A stretch of DNA of 64,000 nt from Actinokineospora sp. NBRC 105648 (GTDB lineage: Bacteria > Actinomycetota > Actinomycetes > Mycobacteriales > Pseudonocardiaceae): the NCBI RefSeq assembly GCF_030269645.1, contig NZ_BSTR01000007.1:177414-241413 (forward strand). The letters are read 5' to 3'. The notes under the pieces were generated by a model. The model was not told the origin of the DNA and did no database searches. It saw only the letters and a program-made list of their open reading frames with translations. Below are positions 53,021-61,577 of the stretch, piece after piece (position 1 is the stretch's first letter; each line of letters begins with the position of its first letter). Both the position numbers and the translations under genes were made by a program.

Positions 53021-54145
53021 CTAGGCGATCGCCTTGACGGCGGTCAGCAGCTTCTCCTGGAACTCGTTGGGCAGCGGGACGTAGCCCGCGTCCGCCAGCG
53101 CGCCCTGGCCGTCGGTGGCGGCCACCGTCAGGAACGCCTTGACAGCCTTGGCGGTGTCCGCGTCGTAGCCCTTCGAGCAGACGATCTCGTAGGTCGCGAG
53201 CACCAGCGGGTAGGCACCGGGGGTGTTGCTGGCGTAGAGCGCGTCGAGGTCGAGGACCAGGTCGTTGCCGGTGCCCTTGACCTTGGCGGACTTGATCGCG
53301 GTCGCCGCGCCCTCGGCGCCGAGCGCGACCGCGCCCGAGCCGCTGTCGATCTTGGCGGCGGTCAGGTTCTTGTCCTGGATGTAGGACCACTCGATGTAGC
53401 CGATGGTGCCGTCACCGGCGGCGATGGCCTCGGCCACGCCCGCGGAGCCCTGTGCGCCCTGGCCGACGCCACCGTTGAACTTCTTGCCCGTGTCCTTGGT
53501 CCAGGCGCCCTTGCCCGCGGCCTTGAGGTACTTCTGGAAGTTGTCGGTGGTACCCGACTCCTCACCGCGGTAGACGACGGTGATGGCCTTGTCCGGGAGG
53601 GTCGCGCCCTTGGCGACGGCGGCGATCTCGGGGGCGTTCCACTTGGTCACGGCACCGCTGAAGATCTTGGCGGTGACCTCGGGGGTCAGCGTCAGGTCGG
53701 TCACGCCGTCGACCTTGTAGGCCAGGCCGACCGGGCCGAACACCAGCGGGAGGTTCCAGGCGTCGTTGCCCTGGCAGCGCTTGTTGGCCGCCTCGACCTC
53801 GCCCTTGTCCTTGTTCAGCGCCGAGTCCGAGGCGCCGATGTCGACCTGGCCCGCGTTGAACTGCTTCACACCCGCGCCCGAACCGGTGGGGTTGTAGGAG
53901 ATCTGCTGGCCCGCGCACTTCTGGCCGTAGGCGGCCGCGAAGGCCTCCATGGCGCCCTTCTGGGCGCTGGAGCCCTCGGCGGTCAGGCTCTTCTTGCCGA
54001 CGCACTCCACCGCCGCCGTGCCGGTGGGCGCGGGCGCGGCCGTGTTCGACGACGCGGGTGTGTTGTTGTCGCTGCCACACGCCGAGAGCGCGAGGGCGCC
54101 GGCCGCGATGATGCCGAGCACGGACGCCGGCCGCTTGCTGATCAC
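53021..54145 (-). CDS. pstS: Phosphate-binding lipoprotein PstS
   Basis: A 374-residue lipoprotein: signal [20 protein letters not shown], lipobox LSAC, a short linker, then the phosphate-binding fold with [38 protein letters not shown] and [14 protein letters not shown], the usual phosphate ligands. AGGAGG is upstream. The PHO box is about 100 bases before the start. Confidence 0.95.
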   Translation of the reverse strand: MISKRPASVLGIIAAGALALSACGSDNNTPASSNTAAPAPTGTAAVECVGKKSLTAEGSSAQKGAMEAFAAAYGQKCAGQQISYNPTGSGAGVKQFNAGQVDIGASDSALNKDKGEVEAANKRCQGNDAWNLPLVFGPVGLAYKVDGVTDLTLTPEVTAKIFSGAVTKWNAPEIAAVAKGATLPDKAITVVYRGEESGTTDNFQKYLKAAGKGAWTKDTGKKFNGGVGQGAQGSAGVAEAIAAGDGTIGYIEWSYIQDKNLTAAKIDSGSGAVALGAEGAATAIKSAKVKGTGNDLVLDLDALYASNTPGAYPLVLATYEIVCSKGYDADTAKAVKAFLTVAATDGQGALADAGYVPLPNEFQEKLLTAVKAIA

Positions 54146-54245
54146 AGTGATTCCTCCAGGCAGGAGTCTTCTCAGGTAGCGACGTGACCCTGCGTCCGTC
54201 GCCTAGCCGGCGACGCTAGGCAGCGGTAGTGGACGGCTGCCCTTG

Positions 54246-54267
54246 ACGGGGTTAACGAAGGGTGAAC
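54246..54267 (-). promoter_or_regulatory. PHO box upstream of pstS
   Basis: Read on the minus strand: GTTCACCCTTC then GTTAACCCCGT, two 11-bp units, the first with a perfect GTTCACC. PhoP would activate pstSCAB from here under phosphate limitation. Confidence 0.8.
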
Positions 54268-54351
54268 AAGCCCATCTTTGTGACCGTTGCGATATGCCCG
54301 ACGCCTGGTCGTGGCCTGTCCGTGACCTGTACGTTCGCGCTGCGTAACCGA

Positions 54352-55242
54352 CTATCTGCCGTCTGCGTCTGCACGTGCATATTGCACGTCGACGGCCGAA
54401 CGGGTGAACCCCAACCGGGTGTACACCGCCACCGCGGGTGCGTTGTCCGATTCGACGTACAGGATGACCTCGGCCAGCCCCAGCGACCGCAGGTGCGCCA
54501 GCCCGGCCAGGGTCAGCGCCTTGCCGAGGCCACCGCCCTGCGCGGTCGGGTCCACCCCGACGACGTACACCTCGCCCACCCCGTCCGGGTGAACCTTGGT
54601 CCAGTGGAAGCCGACCACCCGATCGCCCTCGACGGCCAGGAACAGGCCCGCCGGGTCGAACCACGGCTCGGCCTCGGCGGCCTCGACGTCGGCCACCGTC
54701 AGCGCGCCCTGCTCGGGGTGCCAGTCGAAGGCCCGCTTGTTCACCTCGACCAGCGCGGCCTCGTCGCGGCCCGGTTCGAAGGTCCGCACCAGCACCCCCG
54801 GCCGCCACACCGGGGCGGCGAGGTCGTCGGCGAACGCCAGGCGCATGGTCAGCAGCTGCCGCACCGGCTCGAGGCCGTGCCGGGCGGCGATCCGCCCGGC
54901 ACCGGGGTGGTCGCCGTGCGCCCAGAACCGGACGCCCGCGGCGGCGTGCCCGAGGACGGCGTCGACCAGGGCGGTGCCGATCCCGCGGCGGCGCGCGTCC
55001 GGGTGCACCAGTACCTCGGCGACCTGCCTGCCGAAGGAGTCGCCGTCGGTGTCCAGGTGGGCGTAGCCGACCAGCTCGGCGCCGTCGGTGGCCACGAGGT
55101 GCTCACCACCGCGGAACTCGCGCGGCAGCGGTCCGTCGGCGGAGACCTCGGGACGACCGTCCCGGGTCGCGACGGCGAGCAGCAGCGGGTGGATCTCGGC
55201 GGCGGTGGCCGGGGAGTCGGCGCGCCACGTCAGGTCGGTCAC
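54352..55242 (-). CDS. mshD: Mycothiol synthase MshD
   Basis: A 296-residue protein of two GNAT acetyltransferase domains. The first has VLVHPDARRRGIGTALVD; the second, the active one, has YVVGVDPTAQGGGLGKALT and ends YTRLGFTRSAVDVQYARA. It acetylates Cys-GlcN-inositol to give mycothiol. The GTG start at 55242 is 14 bases after glnR. Order glnR-mshD matches mycobacteria. Confidence 0.92.
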   Translation of the reverse strand: MTDLTWRADSPATAAEIHPLLLAVATRDGRPEVSADGPLPREFRGGEHLVATDGAELVGYAHLDTDGDSFGRQVAEVLVHPDARRRGIGTALVDAVLGHAAAGVRFWAHGDHPGAGRIAARHGLEPVRQLLTMRLAFADDLAAPVWRPGVLVRTFEPGRDEAALVEVNKRAFDWHPEQGALTVADVEAAEAEPWFDPAGLFLAVEGDRVVGFHWTKVHPDGVGEVYVVGVDPTAQGGGLGKALTLAGLAHLRSLGLAEVILYVESDNAPAVAVYTRLGFTRSAVDVQYARADADGR

Positions 55243-55256
55243 GAGGTCGAACGTAC

Positions 55257-55994
55257 CTACCAGGCTTCGACGCGGTGGCCGCGGTCCGCCCCCTGGGACG
55301 GCTCGACCTCGCGGCGGGCCCCCGGCTTGGGCGGCTGGACGAACTTGTAGCCCACGTTGCGCACGGTGCCGATCATCTGCTCGTGCTCGGGGCCGAGCTT
55401 GGCGCGCAGCCGCCGCACGTGCACGTCGACGGTGCGGGTGCCGCCGAAGAAGTCGTAGCCCCAGACCTCCTGCAGCAGCTGCGCCCGGGTGAACACCCGG
55501 CCCGCGTGCTGGGCGAGGTACTTGAGCAGCTCGAACTCCTTGTAGGTGAGGTCGAGCGGGCGCCCGCGCAGCCGCGCGGTGTAGGTGGCCTCGTCGATCA
55601 CCAGCTCGCCCAGGCGCAGCGCGCCGTCGGCGGGGGCACCGGCCGGGCCGCGCGAGGTGAGCAGCCGGAGCCGGGCGTCGACCTCGGCCGGGCCCGCGGT
55701 GGGCAGCAGGATCTCGTCGATGCGCCAGTCGCTGGTGATGGCGATCAGGCCGCCCTCGTTGACCACGGCGAGCACCGGGGCGCTGTCGCCACCGCTGGTC
55801 AGCAGCCTGCACAGGCTCTTGGCCGCGGCCAGGTCGGTGCGCGCGTCGACGATCACCGCGTCCCGCGACCCCGCCTCGAGCAGGGCGGTGACCTCGGGGG
55901 CCTGGGCGCGCACGGTGTGCGGCAGGAGCATCAGCGACGGCAGCACCGCGGCGGGCTCCGGGTCGGCGGTCAGCAGCAGCAGGTCGAGGCTCAT
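55257..55994 (-). CDS. glnR: Nitrogen regulator GlnR
   Basis: A 245-residue OmpR-type regulator. The N-terminal receiver is atypical, with [19 protein letters not shown] and no canonical acidic pocket, as in GlnR, which works without a kinase. The C-terminal winged helix has [39 protein letters not shown] and [10 protein letters not shown], close to Streptomyces GlnR. It controls glnA, amtB and other nitrogen genes. Confidence 0.93.
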   Translation of the reverse strand: MSLDLLLLTADPEPAAVLPSLMLLPHTVRAQAPEVTALLEAGSRDAVIVDARTDLAAAKSLCRLLTSGGDSAPVLAVVNEGGLIAITSDWRIDEILLPTAGPAEVDARLRLLTSRGPAGAPADGALRLGELVIDEATYTARLRGRPLDLTYKEFELLKYLAQHAGRVFTRAQLLQEVWGYDFFGGTRTVDVHVRRLRAKLGPEHEQMIGTVRNVGYKFVQPPKPGARREVEPSQGADRGHRVEAW

Positions 55995-56432
55995 CGGAGT
56001 CCGCCTCTCTCGTGCGTGAATCCGCGCCGCGGCGTTGGGGTGCGGCCCCAGCTGGGGTGGCTATTTCGGCTGCGAGAACAATAGCCGGGCGGTCGGGCGA
56101 ATGTCGTGGACGTGACGTCGGGGTCACACGGGCGCCGACGATGATCCGCAGCTCAGACGGGTCGTGTTACGACCGGGTAAATCCTGCGTCCACCTGCCGA
56201 TCGCGTCACCCGATCGGTTTATCCGGCGGCGGTTGAAATGATGTGTGAATCGAGTGTTTCGCGCTCCGGCGTCCCAGCATTCGGTCGGCGGGGGCAACGC
56301 GGCGGCGGTCCGCGACGTCCCTGTCGGTGGGCGCGCGGACGGCGTGCGGCGGCTGCGGGATCATTGGTGGGCGTGACCTCCCGCCGGTGCGGGTAGTTGG
56401 GCAACGACAGGTCGACACGAACGGGTGGCGGG
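55995..56432. other. Intergenic region between glnR and lmeA
   Basis: 438 bases between divergent genes. It must hold both promoters. I see no GlnR-box or PHO-box of clear quality and no gene with a usable start. Confidence 0.4.
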
Positions 56433-57314
56433 ATGACGACGATGGCGAACTCGGACAGGCCGACGGCGGCCCCCAGGCGGGGCCGGTCCAAGGCGGTGCG
56501 GCGGCTCGTCATCACCCTGGTCGTGCTGGTCGGGCTGCTGGTCGCGGCCGACTTCGGCGCGGCGGCGGTCTTCGAGCACGAGGTGTCCAAGCGGGCCCAG
56601 CAGCAGTTCGGGCTCCGCGACCACCCGTCGGTGAAGGTCGGCGGCTTCTCCTTCCTGCTCCAGGCGGTCTCCGGCGAGTACGACCGGGTGACCATCGACG
56701 CCAAGGGCGTGCCGGTGAAGGACACCCTGCGCGACGTCGACGTGCACGCCGAGCTGCGCGGGGTGCAGGCCCCGCTGTCCGACCTGATCGGCGGCTCGCT
56801 CAAGGAGGTCCCGATCCGCGAGGTCGAGGGCCAGGTGAAGGTCAAGGCCTCCGACCTCAACCGCGCGCTGCAGACCAACAGCAACGAGGCCGTCTCGGCG
56901 GTCACCAACCTGACGATCGACCCGGTCAGCGAGAAGACGGTCCGGACCGCCCCCACCGACGGCACCGAGACCGAGGTCGACGGCAAGGAGGTCGCCGACC
57001 AGGAGGGCACCACCGCGGGCGTGAAGCTGTGCGGCACGGTCGCCATCGCGGGCGCGCCCACCGAGCTGTGCGTGTTCTCGATCGTCTCGCTGGACAACGG
57101 CGCCATCAAGATCGCCCCCGCCCGGCTGGAGGTGCACAACTCGGGCTCCGAGGTCGCGCTGCCCGCCGCGCTGCAGAAGCGGGTGCTCGGCCTGTTCGCC
57201 TACCGGGTCGACCCGGGCGCGCTGCCGTTCAAGGTCACGCCCACCGCGGTCACCGTCGAGCCCGGCCTGCTCTCGGTCAAGGGCAAGGCCAGCAACCTGG
57301 TCCTGGGCCGCTAG
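56433..57314 (+). CDS. lmeA: LmeA-family phospholipid-binding protein (DUF2993)
   Basis: A 293-residue protein with one N-terminal membrane helix (about 24-46) and an exterior DUF2993 domain, SVKVGGFSFLLQAVSGEYDR to FKVTPTAVTVEPGLLSVKG. In mycobacteria LmeA aids lipomannan elongation in the periplasm-like space. A long Glu/Thr insert near 175-200 is unusual. It overlaps thiX by one base (TAGTG). Confidence 0.85.
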   Translation: MTTMANSDRPTAAPRRGRSKAVRRLVITLVVLVGLLVAADFGAAAVFEHEVSKRAQQQFGLRDHPSVKVGGFSFLLQAVSGEYDRVTIDAKGVPVKDTLRDVDVHAELRGVQAPLSDLIGGSLKEVPIREVEGQVKVKASDLNRALQTNSNEAVSAVTNLTIDPVSEKTVRTAPTDGTETEVDGKEVADQEGTTAGVKLCGTVAIAGAPTELCVFSIVSLDNGAIKIAPARLEVHNSGSEVALPAALQKRVLGLFAYRVDPGALPFKVTPTAVTVEPGLLSVKGKASNLVLGR

Positions 57315-57745
57315 TGACCGGCGCGCTCGTGGCCGTCGGCACGCTGCTGCTCTGCGCGGTGGTGGGGCTGGTGCTGCGGGCGCGCAACGGGCGGGTCCGG
57401 GAAGGCCGGGGAAGCCGGGGAACCACTGTGGAACTGGTGCCGGAGGACGTGCGCGCGGTCCTCGACCCGGCGGCCGCGGTCACGCTGGTGCAGCTGTCCA
57501 CGACGTTCTGCACGCCGTGCAGGCACACCCGGGTCCTGCTGTCCGACCTCGCCGGGCGCACCGCCGGGCTGGCGCACACCGACATCGACCTCACCGACCG
57601 CCCGGAGTTGGCCAAGGCGCTGTCGGTCCTGCGCACCCCGACGACGCTCGCGGTAGACGCCCACGGGGTGGAACTGCTCCGCGTCGGCGGCGTACCGAAA
57701 CGTGAAGATCTCCTCACGGCGCTGCGGCCGCACCTGCCCGGCTGA
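57314..57745 (+). CDS. thiX: Thioredoxin-fold protein ThiX
   Basis: A 143-residue protein with a single N-terminal membrane anchor (about 4-22) and a thioredoxin fold with active site TFCTPCRH (CTPC), then HTDIDLTDRPELAKAL and the cis-Pro in RTPTTLAVD. It is likely a membrane-tethered thiol reductase. The GTG overlaps the lmeA stop. Confidence 0.85.
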   Translation: MTGALVAVGTLLLCAVVGLVLRARNGRVREGRGSRGTTVELVPEDVRAVLDPAAAVTLVQLSTTFCTPCRHTRVLLSDLAGRTAGLAHTDIDLTDRPELAKALSVLRTPTTLAVDAHGVELLRVGGVPKREDLLTALRPHLPG

Positions 57746-57837
57746 GCGGCTCCCGACCTGCGCTTTCACCGTCGCGCAAGTGCGCGGCCGCCTGTCTCAC
57801 CAGATGGGCGGCGGCTCTCAAAGAAGGGGCCTGCGGG

Positions 57838-57850
57838 TACGCTCGCGGCC
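57838..57850 (+). promoter_or_regulatory. Promoter for the leader peptide and cysA operon
   Basis: A -10-like TACGCT at 57838-57843 is 7 bases before the GTG at 57851, placing the transcript start on or next to the first base of the leader ORF. A leaderless message is therefore likely. Confidence 0.5.
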
Positions 57851-57925
57851 GTGTCCAGCTTCCTGACCAGGCGACGCGCGGTGGACTTCTGCCGCGTGGA
57901 CAGCAGCCTGTGTCGGGCCTCCTGA
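57851..57925 (+). CDS. Cysteine-attenuation leader peptide
   Basis: A 24-residue ORF, MSSFLTRRRAVDFCRVDSSL then CRAS. The RRxxVDxCRVxSxLCR pattern matches actinobacterial leader peptides placed before sulfur genes; in mycobacteria a cysteine-rich upstream ORF before cysA2 adjusts expression to cysteine supply. Here it lies 76 bases before the DUF4395-cysA-sseC genes. Cys14 and Cys21 are the likely sensor codons. No large hairpin is obvious in the 76 bases, so the mechanism may be translational. Confidence 0.75.
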   Translation: MSSFLTRRRAVDFCRVDSSLCRAS

Positions 57926-58001
57926 CCGGGCTGAGCCAGCGGCGCCACGCGCCCGAGCCCGCCCGCACCGGACCCCCATCGCGTCCAGGTCAGGAGAGGC
58001 C

Positions 58002-58484
58002 GTGTCCGAACAACCCACCCCCGAAGAAGCCGTGCCCACACCCGCCCGGCCGTCGGTCGACCCGCGCGGACCGCGGTTCGCCGCCTGGCTGACCACCGCG
58101 GTCCTGCTGGTCGTGCTGTTCACCGGCTGGTGGCCGCTGCTGGCCGCGCAGGCGGTGGTGTTCGCCCTCGGCGCGTTCGCCGGCCTGCGGTTCTCGCCGT
58201 ACGCCGCCCTGTTCCGGGCGCTCGTCGCGCCTCGGCTCGCGCCCACCGACGAGCGCGAGGACGCTGCCCCCGTGCGGTTCGCGCAGGGCGTCGGTTTCGG
58301 CTTCGCCGTCCTCGGGTCACTGGGCTACGCCCTCGGTGTCACCGGTCTGGGCGTCGTCGCCACCGCGTTCGCGCTGGCCGCCGCCTTCCTGAACGCCGCG
58401 TTCGGGTTCTGCCTCGGCTGCGAGGCCTATCTGCTGATCAACCGCCTGTCCATCAAGCAAAGGAAAGTGGGAACCGCCCGATGA
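58002..58484 (+). CDS. DUF4395 membrane protein
   Basis: A 160-residue protein with four hydrophobic segments, a polar N-terminal tail and VDPRGPRFAAWLTTAVLLVV at the start of the DUF4395 domain. The end has FGFCLGCEAYLLINRL; the Cys pair is conserved in the family and suggests thiol or sulfur chemistry at the membrane. GGAGAGG precedes the GTG. It overlaps cysA by 4 bases. Confidence 0.87.
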   Translation: MSEQPTPEEAVPTPARPSVDPRGPRFAAWLTTAVLLVVLFTGWWPLLAAQAVVFALGAFAGLRFSPYAALFRALVAPRLAPTDEREDAAPVRFAQGVGFGFAVLGSLGYALGVTGLGVVATAFALAAAFLNAAFGFCLGCEAYLLINRLSIKQRKVGTAR

Positions 58485-59320
58485 GCCGCGAAGACGTGCT
58501 TGTTTCGGCAGCCTGGGCCGAGGAGAACCTGACCGCCCCCGGGGTCGTGTTCGTCGAGGTCGACGAGGACGCCAGCGCCTACGACACCGGCCACATCCCG
58601 GGTGCGGTGAAGGTCGACTGGAAGCAGGACCTGCAGGACCCGGTGCGCCGCGACTTCGTCGACCGCGCGGGCTTCGAGAAGCTGCTCTCCGCGCGCGGCA
58701 TCGGCAACGACGACACCGTGATCCTCTACGGCGGCAACAACAACTGGTTCGCCGCGTACGCGTACTGGTACTTCAAGCTCTACGGCCACTCGTCGGTGAA
58801 GCTGCTCGACGGCGGTCGCAAGAAGTGGGAACTCGACGGCCGCCCGCTCGACGCCGAGGCCGTCACCCGCGACGAGACGACCTACACCGCCCAGGAGCAG
58901 GACCTCTCGGTGCGCGCGTTCCGCGACGAGGCGGTCGCGGCGATCAACACCAAGAACCTGGTCGACGTGCGCTCGCCCGACGAGTTCTCCGGCAAGCTCG
59001 CAGCCCCGGCGCACCTGCCGCAGGAGCAGGCGCAGGTCAAGGGCCACATCCCGACCGCGCTGAACGTGCCGTGGAGCAAGGCGGCCAACGAGGACGGCAC
59101 GTTCAAGTCCAACGACGAGCTGCGCGAGCTGTACAAGGAGGCCGGGCTCGACGAGTCCAAGGCCACCATCGCCTACTGCCGCATCGGCGAGCGGTCCTCG
59201 CACACCTGGTTCGCGCTGCGCGAGCTGCTCGGCTACCAGGACGTCAAGAACTACGACGGCTCGTGGACCGAGTACGGCTCCCTGGTCGGCGTGCCGGTGG
59301 AGATCGGCGCCCAGCACTGA
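58481..59320 (+). CDS. cysA: Thiosulfate sulfurtransferase (rhodanese), CysA type
   Basis: A 279-residue double-rhodanese enzyme that moves sulfane sulfur from thiosulfate to an acceptor. The N-terminal domain has DTGHIPGAVKVDWKQDLQDP. The C-terminal active loop is IAYCRIGERSSHTWF with catalytic Cys. LVDVRSPDEFSGK is the second rhodanese motif. It matches mycobacterial CysA2/CysA3, in the same order with SseC. Confidence 0.93.
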   Translation: MSREDVLVSAAWAEENLTAPGVVFVEVDEDASAYDTGHIPGAVKVDWKQDLQDPVRRDFVDRAGFEKLLSARGIGNDDTVILYGGNNNWFAAYAYWYFKLYGHSSVKLLDGGRKKWELDGRPLDAEAVTRDETTYTAQEQDLSVRAFRDEAVAAINTKNLVDVRSPDEFSGKLAAPAHLPQEQAQVKGHIPTALNVPWSKAANEDGTFKSNDELRELYKEAGLDESKATIAYCRIGERSSHTWFALRELLGYQDVKNYDGSWTEYGSLVGVPVEIGAQH

Positions 59321-59380
59321 GCCCACCGCGCGGGCAACGGCACTGAACCAGCTGGAATCGATACTGAGAGGTGGACTGAC

Positions 59381-59686
59381 ATGAGCTCCTGCGGAGCACC
59401 GGAGCAGGGCAACGCCCTCCCGGCGAACGTGGACGCGGGCAAGGAGATCGTGCTCAACGGCAAGGTCACCAGTGGCGGCGAGCCCGTCGGCGGCGCTTTC
59501 GTCCGCCTGCTCGACTCGACCGGCGAGTTCACCGCCGAGGTCGTCTCGTCCGAGGCGGGCGACTTCCGCTTCTTCGCCGCGCCCGGCGAGTGGACCGTGC
59601 GCGCCCTGCACCGCACCGGCAACGGTGAGGCCAAGGTCAGCGCGGACGGCCCCGGGCTGCACGAGGTGGCGGTCGCGGTCGGCTAG
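59381..59686 (+). CDS. sseC: SseC-family protein (DUF1416)
   Basis: A 101-residue beta-sandwich protein, MSSCGAPEQGNALPANVDAG then GGEPVGGAFVRLLDSTGEF, as in DUF1416. The N-terminal SSCGAP Cys is conserved and may carry sulfur. GAGAGG is upstream. It always accompanies cysA in actinobacteria. Confidence 0.9.
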   Translation: MSSCGAPEQGNALPANVDAGKEIVLNGKVTSGGEPVGGAFVRLLDSTGEFTAEVVSSEAGDFRFFAAPGEWTVRALHRTGNGEAKVSADGPGLHEVAVAVG

Positions 59687-59697
59687 ACCTGTACTAG

Positions 59698-59733
59698 CGA
59701 GAGGCCCGGGAGCATCTGCTCCCGGGCCTCTCG
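59698..59733 (+). terminator. Terminator after sseC
   Basis: A perfect 17-bp stem CGAGAGGCCCGGGAGCA / TGCTCCCGGGCCTCTCG with loop TC, 12 bases after the sseC stop. Confidence 0.88.
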
Positions 59734-59774
59734 TCGTTGGTGGACCTGGTTGACAGCCGGGGTCGGGCGGGGAA

Positions 59775-59815
59775 GTCTGTAACCGTTAGACGAACACGTT
59801 AACCGATTATCGGTG
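59775..59815 (+). promoter_or_regulatory. Candidate operator before the peroxiredoxin-like gene
   Basis: This AT-richer stretch holds GTAACCGTTAG and ACGTTAACCG, partly inverted to each other, then the palindrome CCGATTATCGG at 59802-59812, just before the starts at 59813-59822. It may bind a repressor of the catabolic operon. Confidence 0.35.
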
Positions 59816-59821
59816 GTGGAC

Positions 59822-60487
59822 ATGGCGGATCTCCCTTCCCTGAACGAGCGACTGCTGGCGGTGGCCGCGTCAGTGAACCGGCCCGAGGAGGCCAAGAACG
59901 CGATCAACGACGCGCTGGACGAGCTGGCCCGGGAGGGCGTCGCGCCGGGGCTGGCGCTGGGCGCGACGGCGCCGGACTTCACCCTGCCCAACGCGGTGGG
60001 CGACCCCGTGCGGCTCGCCGACCGGCTGGCCACCGGCCCGGTGGTGCTGACCTTCTACCGGGGGACCTGGTGCCCCTACTGCAACATCGAGCTGAACGCC
60101 TACCAGGAGGCGCTGCCCGCGCTGCGGGCCGAGGGGGCGCACGTCATCGCGGTCAGCCCGCAGGCGCCGGACGACTCGCTGGAGATGCGCGACAAGCACG
60201 ACCTGGAGTTCGACGTGCTCTCCGACCTCGGCCAGGAGGTGCTGACCGCGTACCGGGTGCGGTTCGTCTTCCCAGCCGCGGCGGTGCCGCACCTGCTCGA
60301 CGCCACCGCGAAGGCGCTGGCCAAGCAGCAGCCCGATGGCGACTGGAGCCTGCCCGTCCCGGCGACCTTCGTGCTCGACCGCGAGGGCGTCGTGCGGGCC
60401 CGGCACGTGAGCATGGCCTACCGCACCCGGATGGAGCCCGCCGAGGCGCTGCGGGTCGTCCGCGAGATCAACGGGGGCACGGCATGA
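59822..60487 (+). CDS. Peroxiredoxin-like AhpC/TSA protein
   Basis: A 221-residue thioredoxin-fold protein with the active site TFYRGTWCPYCNIELNAY (two Cys, WCPYC). The first 50 residues are a helical extension. SPQAPDDSLEMRDKHDLEFD and VPATFVLDREGVVRARHV follow the family. It probably reduces peroxides. An in-frame GTG three codons upstream is possible. It overlaps the next gene by ATGA. Confidence 0.85.
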   Translation: MADLPSLNERLLAVAASVNRPEEAKNAINDALDELAREGVAPGLALGATAPDFTLPNAVGDPVRLADRLATGPVVLTFYRGTWCPYCNIELNAYQEALPALRAEGAHVIAVSPQAPDDSLEMRDKHDLEFDVLSDLGQEVLTAYRVRFVFPAAAVPHLLDATAKALAKQQPDGDWSLPVPATFVLDREGVVRARHVSMAYRTRMEPAEALRVVREINGGTA

Positions 60488-61575
60488 GCACCATCGCGTC
60501 GCTGCAGACCCAGGTGGCCCGGATCCCGCTGGGCGCGGGCCGCGGCGGGTCCGGCGCGACCGAGGTGGCGCTGCTGCTGGCGACCGTGACCGACGACGAG
60601 GGCGCGGTCGGGACCGGCTTCACCTACGCGCTCACCGGCGGCATCGAGGGCGTGCACGCGCTCACGGCCGGGATCGTGCGGGAGCGCGTCACCGGCACCC
60701 GGCTGGACCACTGGCCGCGGACCTGGCAGGACGTCTGGGCGCGGACTCACCGGCTGGGCAAGGGAATCGCGTTGCCCGCACTGTCCGCTGTGGACATCGC
60801 GGTGTGGGACCTGCGGGCGAACCGGGCGGGGGAACCGCTGTACCGGTTCCTCGGCGCGCACCACGACCGGGTGCCGATCTACGGCAGCGGCCGGGCCACG
60901 CACGCGATGAGCGTTGACGAGCTGGTCGAGGGCTCGCGGTCGTACCTGGCCGAGGGCTACGACGCGGTGAAGCTGCGGGTCGGCGCCCGGCGGGCCGAGG
61001 AGGACCTGGAGCGGGTGGCCGCGGTCCGCACCGCCCTCGGCGACGGCGTGCGGATCATGGTCGACTGCAACGAGCGGCTGGACCTGCCGACCGCGCTGTG
61101 GCTCGGCCGCAAGCTGGCCGACCTGGGCGTGTACTGGATGGAGGAGCCGTTGGGCTCCGACGACATCGCCGGGCACGCCCAGCTCGCCGAGCGCGCCGGG
61201 CTGCCGATCGCGGTCGGCGAGCACCTGCACGGCCGGTTCGAGTTCGCCAACTACCTGCGGGCGGGCGCGGCCTCGGTGCTGCAGCCCGACGTCCCGCTGG
61301 TCGGCGGGGTCACCGAGTGGCTGCGGATCAGCGCGATCGCCGAGCCGTTCGGCGCCGTGCTGGCGCCGCACTTCCTGCCCGAGCTGCACGTGCACCTGGC
61401 CGCGGCCGTGCCGAACTGCCCCACCGTGGAGCACTTCCCGCTGATCGACGACGTGCTGTCCGAGACCGTCGAGATCGCGGGCGGCTTCGCCACCCCACCC
61501 GAGCGCCCGGGGCACGGCATCCGCTGGGACCGCGATGCCCTCGACCGCTTCCGCACCGACCTTCCCCAGGAGTGA
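60484..61575 (+). CDS. Mandelate racemase/muconate-lactonizing enzyme family
   Basis: A 363-residue enolase-superfamily enzyme: N-terminal capping domain, then a barrel with DAVKLRVGARRAEEDL (catalytic Lys on VKLRV), Asp/Glu metal ligands in MVDCNERL, YWMEEPLG and AVGEHLHGRF, and a terminal His in LAPHFLPELHVH. It abstracts a proton alpha to a carboxylate; the substrate is unknown. Cluster context suggests an aromatic or sugar acid. Confidence 0.87.
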   Translation: MSTIASLQTQVARIPLGAGRGGSGATEVALLLATVTDDEGAVGTGFTYALTGGIEGVHALTAGIVRERVTGTRLDHWPRTWQDVWARTHRLGKGIALPALSAVDIAVWDLRANRAGEPLYRFLGAHHDRVPIYGSGRATHAMSVDELVEGSRSYLAEGYDAVKLRVGARRAEEDLERVAAVRTALGDGVRIMVDCNERLDLPTALWLGRKLADLGVYWMEEPLGSDDIAGHAQLAERAGLPIAVGEHLHGRFEFANYLRAGAASVLQPDVPLVGGVTEWLRISAIAEPFGAVLAPHFLPELHVHLAAAVPNCPTVEHFPLIDDVLSETVEIAGGFATPPERPGHGIRWDRDALDRFRTDLPQE

Positions 61576-61577
61576 CC

